Shown here piece after piece: positions 10,986-25,338 of a DNA stretch of 64,000 nucleotides. This DNA comes from Glandiceps talaboti. Taxonomy: Eukaryota > Hemichordata > Enteropneusta > Spengelidae. The notes beneath the pieces were generated by a model that was not told the DNA's origin, did not search any database, and worked only from the letters and a program-made list of their open reading frames with translations. Position numbers and translations under genes: made by a program. The first letter of the stretch is position 1. Each line of letters begins with the position of its first letter. The stretch spans positions 22,893,723-22,957,722 of the forward strand of contig NC_135556.1 of assembly GCF_964340395.1 (NCBI RefSeq), in the 5' to 3' direction.

Positions 10986-13900
10986 GAAGCTGGAGGTACA
11001 GCTGATGTTTTTGTTGCTCTGTGAGTGAGGAGTTCATTGAAATTTGAGATCTGTAATCTTGGGTGTATACAGGGACATACTGGTGATGTTGCTGATGTCT
11101 AAAGTTGGACGTGTCAAATGAAGATGACCTGAACCTGTGACAAACAGAACAGATTTTTAAGAAATGTAAGAATATGTGTAGTGTACCGAGTGTTGGCTCA
11201 TTCGGAATCCAAATACAATCATTAGTGCAAATCCCCCCTGCGATGTAACACAGTGGTAGAAGTACATTAGTATTACGCTGCCTTCTTCATAAATGATACA
11301 CTAGTGTAGAACACTACTGACATACCACTGCATGATTCTGATGGTGGTAGATAGTGTCAACTTTTCAGTGTTAGTAAGTTAGAGTATCACAAGTACAGTG
11401 TACCACCAGCAGAGTGTATAGTTAGTGGTACTGTTAGCATACCACCAGCAGAGTGTATAGTCAGTGGTACTATTAGCATACCACCAGCAGAGTGTATAGT
11501 TAGTGGTACTGTTAGCATACCACCAGCAGAGTGTATAGTCAGTGGTACTGTTAGCATACCACCAGTAGAGTATATAGTCAGTGGTACTATTAGCATACCA
11601 CCAGCAGAGTGTATAGTTAGTGGTACTGTTAGCATACCACCAGCAGAGTGTATAGTCAGTGGTACTGTTAGCATACCACCAGCAGAGTGTATAGTCAGTG
11701 GTACTGTTAGCATACCACCAGCAGAGTGTATAGTCAGTGGTACTGTTAGCATACCACCAGCAGAGTGTATAGTCAGTGGTACTATTAGCATACCACTAGC
11801 AGAGTGTATAGTTAGTGGTACTGTTAGCATACCACCAGCAGAGTGTATAGTCAGTGGTACTGTTAGCATACCACCAGCAGAGTGTATAGTCAGTGGTACT
11901 GTTAGCATACCACCAGCAGAGTGTATAGTCAGTGGTACTGTTAGCATACCACCAGCAGAGTGTATAGTTAGTGGTACTGTTAGCATACCATCAGCAGAGT
12001 GTATAGTCAGTGGTACTGTTCGCATACCACCAGCAGAGTGTATAGTCAGTGGTACTGTTAGCATACCACCAGCAGAGTGTATAGTCAGTGGTACTGTTAG
12101 CATACCACCAGCAGTACTTCAGTGTTACATACCACTGCATGACTCCACTGCTGGTACATCGTGTACATGTCCTTGGTGTTACTCAGTAGACTGTACCGCT
12201 AGAAACATTGCGTATACTGTCGTACCACCAGGGTGAGCAACAGTTATGTTACATTCATGGGGAATTCGCATGTGTTTGGAATAATCTACAAGACTTCCTC
12301 CACACAAATTACAAAGATATACCAGATTTACCGAGTTGGATGTATAATACAGAATATACATTCTTAGGATATTTCCATCCATCTATTACAGAGGAAGATG
12401 ATGATGTAATAGTGTTTACCTTGAGTCGACATCATCTTTGTCTGCATGTATCAATTCATCTATAATTCTATCTCCTGTTGATGCCCTTCGTAGTCTTGAC
12501 GATGATGCTTCTAACAACTCAGCTACTGTGTCATTACTCTGTTGAAAACAATGTCAAAGGTCATCAACAATTAACTCAATGTTTATGTAGTGAAAGAATG
12601 CAAATCTGGGACAAAATAGCTCCAAATCAAAATAACTTGTACTTTTACCATGTAAAAAGTTGTCCCTGGTCATTTCGAAAACACCAAAGAATTTGGTTGT
12701 CTCCACCTTGTTTTCATGGAAATGGTAAAACTATTATTTCCCAAAGTTAGTATTCGGTGGCCATTTTGAATTTTAATATTGATACATTTTGAGATTATTT
12801 TCTCTAATTTACAACATTGCATGGTGACTCCTTTTTCTTCTTTATTTTAACTGAGACTGTGTTGAATTTTTTGTGCACGAATACGATCAATGTTTACGAC
12901 ACTTATTTACTACATTTTTGGGATGAACCTTTATGGTACAAAATAAGCCGTGGATACCTACCAGAGCTGTATTACTTGATATACTGTTTGGTGAGTCAGA
13001 CAACGATGTATGCCCACTACATTTCCTACTCTCTGTTTGCAAATATTTAAAATTCAGGATATTGTACCATTTTGTCCTTGCAGGTAACATGGTATTGAAA
13101 TCAGCTAGACTGACTTGGGCTCCTCCCTGTCAAGGAAGAGACATAACCCATCAATTAAAAATAATGCACACAAGACAAGAATATTAATATTTATTACATC
13201 ATGTACAAGCCAAGTTGAACACATTTGATAAAAAATATTGGATGTATATATCTATCTACATCAAGACAAGCATCTACATCATTGGTTCTCTGATGCTAAG
13301 AATATGATTGAAAACTTTGTCATTTTTATTTTTACAGATTTTTCATAAGTTATGATACAACTAATAATTCTCCAATATTTGTCATCATTCAGTTGGACAA
13401 CATTCATGACCTATGTGTTTTGTTCACTACAAGTCATGGGTCACTCGCATTTAGCTGAATGAAGAAAAATATGGGGGAAATGTTTAATACTGGTATGATG
13501 TATTCATATTGTCATACCTGTCACTATTTTATTTATTTATTCATTGATAATGTAAAATCAGACATAAAATTCTTACCAAGCAATCTTCTTCCTTATTCTC
13601 ATTAACTGACCACACATTCACTTGGATTGTTTTGTTGTTGAGTTGGTTCTCAACTAGAGGCACTTTAAACACTTCATTCAGAACAGCTGCATTGTTATCT
13701 TCACAAAGTTTGGTAGAAAATACAGAATTTGTACTGGCAGGATATAACGCTATTTTTATGTACCTGAAATAAGGGCACAAGAAAACAAAAGATTAGAAGT
13801 GTTGGTCATAGAGGGCGTAAGATACTTCAATTTCAAGAACTGGTGAATCTTTTAATTACATTTTACATGTAACAAGAGCGTTTTTTGTTTTTTTTTTGTT

Positions 13901-16900
13901 TTTTTTTAGAGAAAACCATGTCAGTGTTTGTTGTTGAAGGTGGTACATAGTTTCAATTTCTGTAAGATTCCTGTCAAATTTTGTATTGTATATGTAAAAA
14001 TTATCGTGTAAAATATAATAAACTTGACAAATTTTAACATATTATTCATTTCTGGATGATGTCACATCCAGATTACACTTAATGTGTTAAAAACAGTTGT
14101 CTGACTGAGTATAGATCCTCCACCAATGGGGTCTATGGACAGAGCTATAGAAACAGTTTGTCCTGAACAGAACAATGGGCCTATGGTGCATCTGAGGAGA
14201 GATAGTAATCCAAACCATGGTATTCAAACATTGGGGTTTCAATGGGTACTAAAACACCCTTTCCTAAAGGAGGTAGACAGAGACCTGAGTTGCATGAAAC
14301 AAGTATTATCCACTTTTATCAATACTTACACTTTAGCTTTGTCAGGTATTGGTAATGCATTTAAATTCCTTGCTTGCTCAACACTGATATGTAGTAAACT
14401 ATCTGTCACATCAAACTTAACACCAATTTGTACTTGTGCTGCTTCTAGTCTGGAGATGTCTGCATCATTAAAGAATACTTCATCTCCCATCTCACCAGGT
14501 CTAGTGCAAATATACACAACACAATAAAAGGAATGTGAGAACAAGTCATAAACCATATCATCAGGCTGGGGTGATGTGGGGTGGGGGTGGGGGAGTGGGG
14601 AATGACCATACAACAATACTTCTATCTGATCACTTTGCCATGATCAAATTTATAACTAGACACCTAAAGTAATAGTGATGTGCCTACCAATTGGTACACT
14701 ACTCAGATACATTGACACACAGTATGACACTATGTGCATGCATGTACAAACACATATTTTCAATGCCTCTAGAACATTTGCAGTGTCGACCGGTAACACA
14801 CATCAGAAAATACAGCACTCAACATGAGAAAAATATCAACATTCCTTGATTTCATGAGAGTGACATGTGTGACAACAATAAAGAATGGCATCTCATCTGA
14901 TTTAGAAATACATGGCATCTTTAGCCTACAATGAAACTATGTAGCCCTACAAATACCATGTTTGGTTGGATGCTGACTATAAAAGCATGCTATGTCGGTA
15001 AGTATTCTGACAGCCATGATATGTATGCCAATAATTCACTCTGTCAGACATTTATACCTGTCTATCACAAAACCATGCAGTCATTGCCAGCAATCAGTAT
15101 CCAGGGCTTGAAATAAGGGGTGTTTTACTTGTCACAGACAAGTGATTAGCAGAACTGGGCAAGGGGTTTTAGAAAGTACTTGTCGTTATGGACAAGTAGA
15201 ATTTCTCATGGTTAGATTTTAAAACCTCTGCTTACTCATTCTAATGTAAGTGAAATATTCCTGTATCTGCAGAAACTTTCAAAGTGATATTTTAACATAT
15301 GAATAGAAGATGATTATTCAGTTTAGATTTACTGAGTTTACTCAAACTGGATGTAATGTTATGGCAACTCACTTGGTGACAAAAACTGATGAAAAGGGAC
15401 ATCTCAATCAAACATCTCAATAAAATTTACGAAAAAATATTCACCTTGTGGACAAGTACTTTCTGATTTGGAAAGTGTTTTTTAATTTCTACTTGTCCAG
15501 TGGGCAAGAAAATATTTGTCGTTATTTCAAGCCCTGGTATCATACTTAACATACTGGGTTTAATAGACAGATGAATTTCCATTTCATCTTATCTATCTCT
15601 CATACATGCAATCTCTTAAATTCAGTAAAAGAGAGACAGTCAGTTTGGTTCAGGTTTTAGAGTCATGTGTTTTCCAGCCTCCAATTTATGAGTACAGAAA
15701 GCAATACACTCGAGCCACTCGACACTGAACACAATCCACAGAACCTTGTTGAGAGTTCCTTTAAAAAGAATACTTCACATAATAGTAAAGTCACACACAG
15801 CGTTGACAGCCATCAACAAATTAGGAACTCACCTCTTGATTGCAGCTTCATAGACTCCACTGTCGCCAGCAACAGATTCATCTGATATTGCTGCTGATAC
15901 ACTGCGTGTATTGGTATTGGTTTGACTCTCTACACTACCTAGACCTGTAAGTACATTATGTCATACTATGTAAATACAATGCATGTATTGGTATTGGTAT
16001 TGGTTTGACTCTCTACACTACCTAGACCTGTAAGTACATTATGTCATACTATGTAAATACAATGCATGTATTGGTAATGGTATTGGTATTGGTTTGACTC
16101 GCTACACTACCTAGATCTGTAAGTACATTATGTCATACTATGTAAATACAATGCATGTATTGGTATTGGTATTGGTTTGACTCTCTACACTACCTAGATC
16201 TGTAAGTACATTATGTCACACTATGTAAATACAATGCATGTATTGGTATTGGTATTGGTTTGACTCTCTACACTACCTAGACCTGTAAGTACATTATGTC
16301 ATACTATGTAAATACAATGCATGTACTGGTATTGGTATTGGTATTGGTTTGACTCTCTACACTACCTAGACCTGTAAGTACATTATGTCACACTATGTAA
16401 ATACAATGCATGTATTGGTATTGGTATTGGTTTGACTCTCTACACTACCTAGACCTGTAAGTACATTATGTCATACTATGTAAATACAATGCGTGTATTG
16501 GTATTGGTATTGGTATTGGTTTGACTCTCTACACTACCTAGACCTGTAAGTACATTATGTCATACTATGTAAATACAATGCATGTATTGGTATTGGTATT
16601 GGTTTGACTCTCTACACTACCTAGACCTGTAAGTACATTATGTCATACCAAATAAATACAATGCATGTATTGGTATTGGTTTGACTCTCTACACTACCTA
16701 GACCTGTAAGTACATTATGTCATACCAAATAAATACAATGCATGTATTGGTATTGGTATTGGTATTGGTTTGACTCTCTACACTACCTAGAACTCTAAGT
16801 ACATTATGTCATACTATGTAAATACAATGCATGTATTGGTATTGGTATTGGTTTGACTCTCTACACTACCTAGACCTGTAAGTACATTATGTCACACTAT

Positions 16901-19900
16901 GTAAATACAATGCATGTATTGGTATTGGTATTGGTATTGGTATTGGTTTGACTCTCTACACTACCTAGACCTGTAAGTACATTATGTCATACTATGTAAA
17001 TACAATGCATGTATTGGTATTGGTATTGGTTTGACTCTCTACACTACCTAGACCTGTAAGTACATTATGTCATACTATGTAAATACAATGCATGTATTGG
17101 TATTGGTATTGGTTTGACTCTCTACACTACCTAGACCTGTAAGTACATTATGTCACACTATGTAAATACAATGCATGTACTGGTATTGGTATTGGTATTG
17201 GTTTGACTCTCTACACTACCTAGACCTGTAAGTACATTATGTCATACTATGTAAATACAACGCATGTATTGGTATTGGTATTGGTATTGGTATTGGTTTG
17301 ACTCTCTACACTACCTAGACCTGTAAGTACATTATGTCATACTATGTAAATACAATGCATGTATTGGTATTGGTATTGGTATTGGTATTGGTTTGACTCT
17401 CTACACTACCTAGACCTGTAGAGGGTATTCATCTTCATCTGAATAGGATGGCCTTGTAAAAGTATTCATAGAAATCTGTTGATCAAATTGCAAAATGTGC
17501 AAATGGTTGTTGACTTACCTGGAATACTTTCTGAAATTGGACTGAGTGGTTGATTGACCATATCTAGATTATAGTCCGTACCTGTAGACTTGGAATCTAA
17601 GTTCAATCTAGCAAGTCCCTGTTGTACAGCACGACTGTTAGCATCTACACTTTGTGAAAATGTTTGTTGATAAGAAGGCACATACTGGGCGGTTGTCACT
17701 GAAGTCACAACCATGGAGGACATACTGGCCAAGTGCTCATTAGAGTCCAAGTGTAACTGAGCCAGACCTCCTTCAAGCTTTTGTTTTTCCAAGTTCTTAA
17801 AATGCTCTTGGTAGCTGGGTGGTGGTCCTTCTGGAAGATTGGGTCTTTCCTCGCCACCCCCGGGTGATGCAGGGGGTGAGAGTGATGAGAAGGAAGATAC
17901 AGGTGACAATGATGTCAGAGATTTGGGTGTTCCATTTGTGTTTAGTTTATTTGTGGATAGTCCTAATGATGCATTGGAACTTTCTGATGTCTCAGCTCCG
18001 GACGTTTCATGGATGGGTGAAATGCTGGTTCCTCGGACAGTGAGGGATGGAATAACTCCTCCACCTTGTAGAAGAGCATCCACCTGTCAAAGAGAAGAGT
18101 AGATTAGACTATAATGCTGTATTTCCTATAACATGAGACTTTTTACACAGAACTTTGGTGTTGAATGGTAACAAGTTTGCAAATACCCATCTTGAATGGT
18201 GCATTATGGGAAATGCACTATTTCATTGATAATCATGAATATCAATTGCTGTAACTGTTGAAAAGAATCTCTTACATTGATTGTAAAACAAATAACTTAA
18301 GTCTTGGAGACACAACCTTTCAGGAGAGCTATCCTTCCAAAACTTTTCACAAAATGATTGTGTATTTCATACAAAAGATTTGATCCTGTCACATTCTTAA
18401 ACTCTGTACTATTATCTATTTTCAGTATTTTTACTTCTGTATTTCACTACATTATGAAGTATCAGTAAAAAAAACACTTCATTATTTGTGAAATCTCCCC
18501 AGAATGTGATCTCCAGTACACCCATCTCCAGTACACCCACCTTTTCTTTTAAGTCTCTCATCTCTATGTCTGCTGCGTTGATTTGTTGTAGGCCATAGAT
18601 ATCAGTAAAACTGACATTTAATGAGTTTTTACTGGATGCTAGGGAGCCTTTACTAGATGCAGCACTCAATGATCCCCTACTGGAACTGGACGATATGGAC
18701 AATGTACTAGCAGATATACTGCAAAAGAAAAATAATGTACCGGTAAATACCGAGTTTCTTTCATCAGGCCTGGTATGTCAAAGTATTGGCAACATATCGT
18801 TACTTTGGTAGCAGCATAGATCTTCCATCAACATGGAGGTCTATGGTAGAAGTGAGATCATACAGCCATTTACTGACAACCCCATATTAGTGATGATCAC
18901 TGATATCGGTGATATCATTTCATTGATGTCACAAAACACCAAAATCCTCTAAATTAGTTGATGGTTCATACATGCATTCAATCTGTCATTTACTGGCATT
19001 CCCTATGATTAATAATCACTGTGTTGAATAAAACACTCAAAATAGTTTTATTAACTTCACAAACAACAAAGTAATTCAAATATGCCCTCTCCATGAACTG
19101 ATTGTCCATACAGGCAATAATCACTGTCCTGCAAACAACATTAAAATACCACTGACTTCAAATTGGCATTATTAACAGTCTGGAAGATTTACGGTCACTG
19201 TGTGGAATATATAACTAAAAATAGTTTCATTGATTGCACAGCACAGTACAGTAACATAAGATGACACAACACAACATGGTACACCACACCACACCACACC
19301 ACACCACACCACACCACACCACACCACACCACACCAGACCACACCACACCACACCACAACACAACACAACACAACACAACACAACACAACACAACACAAC
19401 AATGCCCACATGCCCTCTCCCTGAATACACAGTCTACAGAGGTAATGATCATTGTCTTGTAATACAAATGTAACATTTCATCAATTTGCGATTTTACTTG
19501 CAGGCCGTACGAGTGATGATCATCATCTTGCAAACAACACATAAGTAGTGATGTTAATTTCACAAACAGCAAAACCAATCAATATGACCTTTCAATAAAT
19601 TCCATAATGTGCATTGGCAAATATCTCAATGAAACGTTTGAAACCGAATCTTCTACTGATTCATCATATTTTATTGACTTTAGTTTTGAGAAAAACAGTT
19701 ACTTGACACTCAAAACTAAACATATCAAGGCTGAAAGTAGGAAATTTAATTCCTACACATACTTCCTTCTAATTGTTTACATTCATGTAATTTACTTCTA
19801 ACATATTAATCTTTGTCATTAATTTCACATCTGTGATACTCAATCTTTTGGACATGAACTGGTTTTGAAATATCATATTTTCATATACATATCTCTAATA

Positions 19901-21978
19901 ATTACCAACAGCTTTGTACAAAACACAAACGCGTACCGCAAAGTAAAGAATTTAGAAAATGTTTAACGCAAACATTTCTAAAAATTTTGATAGTTATTAA
20001 AATCGGCTGAAAACTATCAAGGGTTTGTCATGATTGTATTTATACCTGTATACCTAGTGAAAGCATTGGTCAGCTACTAGTATTTTTTGGAACAAAATGA
20101 ATTTATTGTCCTCTAAAATATTTCAGACTTTTGAATGCTTACTGATTACAGACAATTCATTTCTTACCTTTTTAATTGATTTTCAAGGTATGTGATCAAT
20201 TGTGTTGTTTCAGCTAATTGTTGTAAGCATTCCTTTTTCTTTTCTTCCAACTTTAACCTAGAGAGACAAAAATACTCAAACTTAAGATAATATATTTGAA
20301 GATGTGACATCAGATGAATACAACTGTAGTATGATTGGATGGATGCTGAGACCAATCTAGTCAGTGCTGACAATTTTGTATGGGTACAGTGAGTAACACT
20401 CTGACTATTACACTAACATAATTTACTATAATGTAATATAGTCTCTTTCATTTAGCTTATGATTATAAAAAAGTCTGAGATGTACAACTCTTGTCTTTGT
20501 CTGTCTGTCTCACATATACTGACAGATAGACACACACACACATGCACACCTACATACACATATGCACACACACACACACACACACATACATACATACATA
20601 CGACACATGCGTAGACTGTCACACACAAAGTATTTCAGTTTTGCTGTAACTCTGAAAATCAAAACCAAGTCTTTGCATCAAAAACACAACTTGGGTAGCC
20701 TCACAATATCTCACCTATTTGAGGTGAGTTAGGGATGCTTATCATGAAGAATATCTAGGTACCTATAACATGTCACAACATACCTATCTCCAATCAGTCT
20801 GTGTGATTGTTCTTTTGCCTCTATGATTTCCCTCGCCAGTCTTTGTTTCTCAGCTTCTAGTTGTTTCATTTCCTCCTCAGTTCTTTTCCTAGGGTTTACT
20901 TTCCTCAGTTCTTTCAGTAGCTGTTCTTTCTCTTGAATCAATAAAATCCTGTCTTTATCAGCTTCATGCTGACCAGGAAGTTCCTTGTTCTCAATTTCAG
21001 CAAGCTGGATTTGAAGGAGGCACCGTCTATACCACAAATAATTTAATCAAAATTTTCATTAGTATTTGTATAACAGGACTCTTAAATTTGATAGTTGAAA
21101 AATAATTTAGTAATTACATATAAATGTCAAAAATTGAAGATATATTAAAAAAGAATTTGTCTTTACACAGCCAAGAAAAATAAGAGTTACATTAACTTGT
21201 TATGAGTCTATGATGAATGGGGACAAAATCTTTATGTCACAATTATTTTCAATTGTCAATTTTCTGTCAAGAATAACTGTTACATAGTATGATATACAAT
21301 AATATATGCATCACACAGAAATGCTAGAAATTGAAGTTATATATAAGTAATATATCTATAACACAAAAAAGGTTAGAAATTGAATAATTAATATAACATT
21401 TTTCTTTTTAAAACTGAGTAAAGTAAGAGTTACACGATGGGCCTTGTTGCTATGAGTGAAAACAACTGGTGACAATTCCATTATGTCACAAATATTTTCC
21501 AGTTATATGAATTAAAACGGAAGAATATATATTATAGCTGTGCATATACAAAACTATTAGAATTGGAGAAAACAAGTAGTGATTTTGAAATGTTTACACC
21601 CATATTTCGTGCATGATAGACTAACGATGCAATCACAAGTCACTGTGATGTAGAAAGACAACAACTAAAGTTCACATTTTGTGGGTTTGTATTGATAGTG
21701 TACAATGGGCTTACCTCCTCCTTGCTTCCTCATACTGTAATTTCAATTTAGCCTTTTCTGCCAGTCTAGCACCTGATGATGGGAAATCTCCAGTCAGATC
21801 AGTCTGAGATGAGGTGCTTGTCTTCTCCTTGGCAAGTGATGAGAGTGAAGTGGTTGATATTGAGATGTCTGGTGCAGAGATACTTGTACCAAAACCACTT
21901 TTAAGCCTTCCTATTGTCTGTGATATCAACAAACGATGTCATTTGTGAATCAAAGTAATCAATGGTATGTGTGTGTCC

Positions 21979-22034
<56 letters not shown>

Positions 22035-23496
22035 TTGTGTGTGTGACAGTGTGTGTATGTATGTGTGTGTGTGTCTGTCTGTCTGTCTGTCTGTCTCTGC
22101 ATGTACATGTGTATGTATGTATGTGTATGTATGCATGTACAGACATACGTATGTACATACACGCGTACGTATGTATGCACATTGTATGGATGCATGCATA
22201 CACTTCAGAGTCAATATAATACACTGAACATTGTAAACTGAGGAAAATGCTATAACATATATTGTATATGGTTACATATATCTTATGTCCTCTGTAACTT
22301 GACCATCCATTAATTTGATGTTTTGGAGTATTTACATACCTTCATAAGATCAGCCTTTTCTTTCTCTCCTGAGTTAATAAACTTCTGTATTGAACGGATT
22401 TCTGCTAGGATGGCTTGGGCATCACATAGTTTATACCCTGCCTGCATGGTGGACATCTTTTCATCAACACTGTAAGGTTAGACAAGCAGTGATAGAATTA
22501 AAGTCATTGAATGTATACTCAGTCAAAGTATGTTGGATTAGACTTCTCCCTGGGTTTTGTGGCTAGGAGGAGAGTGTACATATATCTCTTCTCCCAGATC
22601 AAAGGAAGGGGGTAGATTGGAAGAGGGAGGGGGGGGGGGATGATCTAAATTGGTGTGAAATGAATGTAATTTTCCTTATAGCAAGTAGGCGCTCAGAAAC
22701 TAGGAGTATGAACACAAGATGTCAATGTATGTATGTATAGATTGTGTAGAGTCTATTTATAAATTTGCTGATATTGCACATAATGTTATACAACAGACTA
22801 TACACCGTAACAATAGTCTAGGAATTTGATTTGCCTCTCTATTCCAACATTGTACTTTACTAGCTCTGTGTGTACACTCCACAGACAAACACTTTACACA
22901 ACATCTACATCCCATTGTCACTAAAATTTCACAAATTGCAGATAAATTCCCCAAAGAATTTCTACTTTCTTTACCGAGAATTCCAAGCAAATTCTTGACT
23001 ATGGTCCATAGTTGTGATATAGGAATGTTCCTGACAATATTTGCGTTTGCTGTCCTCATGAGGGACAACATGTTGAAAGTGTGTGGTATGAAGGTATGTC
23101 AATTTAGAAAATTGTAAGAAGCCTGTAAGTGTTCTATTGATTAGTTTAATCAATACAAGAAGTAGACACTTGTGGCAAAATTTACCCAGTTTTTGAAAAT
23201 GCTTGAATTCCTTGAATATCTTTGTGAACACCAATTCTACCTACTTTCAGAAAGGTGAAAACACACTTCACATTGTTTACAAGCAGAGGATGTGATTTGC
23301 GAACTAAAAACAAGCCGACCCAACTCTCTTACACCAGGTTTCTAGCTGTGCATAATCTTTCATCTTTTAGAAATACCATATATGATAAAAATCTTAACTA
23401 TCAAAACTCTTTCACTTGCATGATGACACCGAGAAAGAGTGAAACAATGTACAGAAATAGCATGTCATGTCATGTCTGTGTGTGTGTGTGTGTGAG

Positions 23497-23561
<65 letters not shown>

Positions 23562-25249
23562 GTGTGTGCATGTGTGTGTGTGTATATACATATAGCTTTG
23601 TAAGCATCACTGGCCCTGCAGCAGGGACTGAAACAACTACACATGTATGTCAACTAGAGTGGGTAATTAGGACACAGACATGCTGACTACAATAAATAAG
23701 TAGGTAAACATGAACATGGAGTAAAGTATGCTATTCTTTCAATTTCTAAGTAAATGTTATTCTTTCCTCAAAGACCAGTCTTTTTTCCTGCCACTAAAAC
23801 TAACTCAGGGTATCCACAGAAAAGATCTTTATCATCTCGAAACAAAAAGAATGATGTTGTCCTAAATTTTTGATCTCTGGTAATACAATACAGATTCTCC
23901 ATGTGTGGTATGCTAAACTGTATTTGTAGGGTCAATGACATATCAGACCTCAAGAATTCTTCCCCTCACAAGAAACTCGCATCTTGGACTTGTTTTGATG
24001 GTATAATTTGTACACTGAGATTGGAACACACTCTTTTTTCGTTGATCTGTGACATTTTTCGCTACTAATGCTGAATGCTATGGAATTGTGATATGCATCA
24101 CTACTTGGTAGAACTACATTCAGAAATTCCTCAAGTATTGCCATATGAGATGACAACTGACTGTGACAAGACAAGTAACCATGGTCTTGCCATGAGGTGT
24201 GACGTGTGAAAGTATTGCCATATGAGATGTGACAAGTGACAACATTATTGTTATATGAGATGTGACAAGTGACAACATTATTGTTATATGAGATGTGACA
24301 AATGATCACAAAGTGTTGCCATATAGTATGTGACAAGTGACCACACAGCCTTGTTATATGAGATGTGACATGTAACCATGCAGCCTTGCCACATGAGATG
24401 TGAAGAGTGATCACACAGCTTTGCCATATGGGGTACGAGAGGTGACCATACAGGCCTATCATGAAGTGTGACAAAGAGACAAGAAATGCTATTAAAACGA
24501 TATGAGTAGTGTCAAGATGGGAATGCTTGACACCATATCATAATGACATCTTGTGCTTTCTACAAAACTTATCTCGGACTGAAAGTTACAGGAATATATG
24601 CATAGCTATTTTCAATAGAACTTGGTTGTGCAAGTCAGTACATCTTTGATGTAATCAGGTGATAAAGGCATTGCAGAGACCGGATAATATGTGTATCCAA
24701 ACTTGTGTGAAAGATGCAGTGATATTAAGACTTACTGTTGTAGAGTTGCTACACCTCTCTCCTTGTAATGCACTTCAGTTTTCACCTGTTCCAATTCATT
24801 CTTCAGTTTGGCCACCCTGTGTTTGGCTGCAGTCACTTCTTGTTTGAGTAGTTCAGGGTCATATTTAGTGGTACTTCCTGATGACCCAGATGAACACACT
24901 GTACAAAAAAACACAAATATTTTCACAATTGTAAATTTGTAAATCATAGCTAAACTTTGAATATGTGTGCTTCAAATGATCAAGATGTGTGTTGTGCACC
25001 TCTTTAGTTATTTGAAATGGCAAAATCTAATCATTTACCTGTACAGCCAGTATACACTCAAAATCTAAATAATATTTTAGACCTAACCAAGCACTCAAAA
25101 TCTAATGATCAGGGATGTAGCTAGCCGGCAATATGTGAAAAGTAGGCAGTAATATCTATGAAAGAGACACATGGATATGTCCAACAATGGAATCATACTG
25201 GTTAAAATAAACAATTTTTACACACGCACACACATGCACGCACGCACGT

Positions 25250-25338
<89 letters not shown>

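Larger units (their letters stand above)
22470..24735 (-). other. Intron of ~2.3 kb
   Basis: Contains a G-rich patch near 22615-22640, a GT tract and a diverged tandem repeat; no exon recognised. Confidence 0.6.

Noticed and set aside
11395-12116. Possible CRISPR array
   Set aside because: Units are directly adjacent with no unique spacers, and the context is a metazoan intron.
19172-19578. Cys/Val-rich minus-strand frames
   Set aside because: Products of the ACACC/ACAAC pentanucleotide tract.
21901-22241. Frames on both strands over GT repeats
   Set aside because: Repeat-derived; the real exon at 21715-21917 ends just at the edge.
22615-22640. G-rich run as a regulatory G4
   Set aside because: It is on the plus strand and mostly a single G run with GA-rich flanks; weaker than 48058-48082.
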